Origin: Flavobacterium sasangense DSM 21067
GTDB taxonomy: Bacteria > Bacteroidota > Bacteroidia > Flavobacteriales > Flavobacteriaceae
DNA: 64,000 nt
Reading direction: 5' to 3'
Assembly: GCF_000686885.1 (NCBI RefSeq)
Contig: NZ_JMLU01000004.1
Span: forward strand, 144,480-208,479
This document shows positions 63,724 through 64,000 of this stretch, piece after piece. The notes below the pieces were generated by a model. It saw only the letters and a list, made by a program, of their open reading frames with translations, was not told where the DNA came from and made no database searches. A program made the position numbers and the translations under genes. How positions within the stretch are numbered: position 1 is the first letter of the stretch; each line of letters opens with the position of its first letter.

Positions 63724-64000
63724 ATGGAAAAATTACGCAGGCGATTAACCTTAAATGAACGGATTGTTATTGAGACTTTACTCAAAGAAAACAAGTCTAA
63801 AAGCTATATTGCTAAACAACTCAATAGAAACAGATCTACAATTACTCGTGAAGTTAATAATTGGGTTATTAAACCAACAGATATTTACAAAGCTTCTATT
63901 GCAGATTTCTTTGCTAAAGATGATTACTTAAATAAAAGAAATAAGGACAAAATAAACACCCACAAAAAACTTAAACACTTCGTTTACAAAGGATTGCTGT
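63724..64000 (+). mobile_element. IS30-family transposase, N-terminal part (continues past window)
   Basis: The frame from ATG 63724 stays open to the right edge (about 92 codons). It reads MEKLRRRLTLNERIVIETLL then KSYIAKQLNRNRSTITREVN, the typical IS30 N-terminal helix-turn-helix (L-x-x-x-E-R, I-A-x-x-L-x-R-x-x-S-T-I-x-R-E-V). The DDE catalytic domain lies beyond the window. The left terminal inverted repeat should be near 63672-63720 but cannot be fixed without the right end. Confidence 0.9.

Overview
The window looks like chromosomal DNA from a Flavobacterium-like member of the Bacteroidota. The base composition is strongly AT-rich. Genes are preceded by the Bacteroidota promoter element TAnnTTTG and mostly lack Shine-Dalgarno sequences. 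The gene content also fits: a TonB receptor paired with a DUF4249 lipoprotein, type III glutamine synthetase, fused CcsBA, monomeric isocitrate dehydrogenase, fused IcmF mutase and a cyclophilin-FKBP fusion. No rRNA or tRNA gene was seen.

About 0-59.8 kb is mostly housekeeping. In order it holds guaB (cut by the left edge), a P-type ATPase, HMG-CoA lyase and pyrD; then a thioredoxin-like protein, a leader peptide/attenuator and a glutamate-synthase-like flavoprotein; then a PPIase fusion, an SDR, a methyltransferase, trmD, a BLUF photoreceptor, rplS and monomeric icd. Next come a TonB/DUF4249 pair, thiamine pyrophosphokinase, uvrB, several small lipoproteins and two glyoxalase-like paralogues, followed by menD, a glutathione peroxidase lipoprotein, CcsBA and birA. 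rsfS-ftsH are followed by a tight six-gene run: LUD protein, cdsA, psd, acyl-CoA-binding protein, lipoprotein superoxide dismutase and a membrane protein. After that come a membrane-bound winged-helix regulator with a divergent exported protein, glnN, small proteins, icmF, pyrF, prfA and a siderophore receptor with a PepSY protein.

About 59.8-64 kb is accessory in character. It has long AT-rich non-coding stretches with inverted repeats and a coupled three-gene locus: an exported protein with a four-cysteine tail, a CPBP intramembrane protease and a small exported protein. It also has a two-repeat helical protein, an 11-unit array of 21-bp repeats in exact register, a 139-bp imperfect palindrome with a partial copy 10 kb upstream, and the start of an IS30-family transposase cut by the right edge.

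The most interesting unexplained items are: (1) the exact-register 21-bp array at 63253-63483; (2) a five-hairpin candidate non-coding RNA with its own promoter and terminator at 41703-41926; (3) a textbook-geometry leader peptide/attenuator at 6388-6520 before a gene that does not match its codons; (4) a decayed copy of the 5' end of trmD at 11474-11537, suggesting how the methyltransferase gene was inserted; (5) two near-identical 23-bp operators around the siderophore-receptor promoter; and (6) the secreted Cys-tail/CPBP protease locus.
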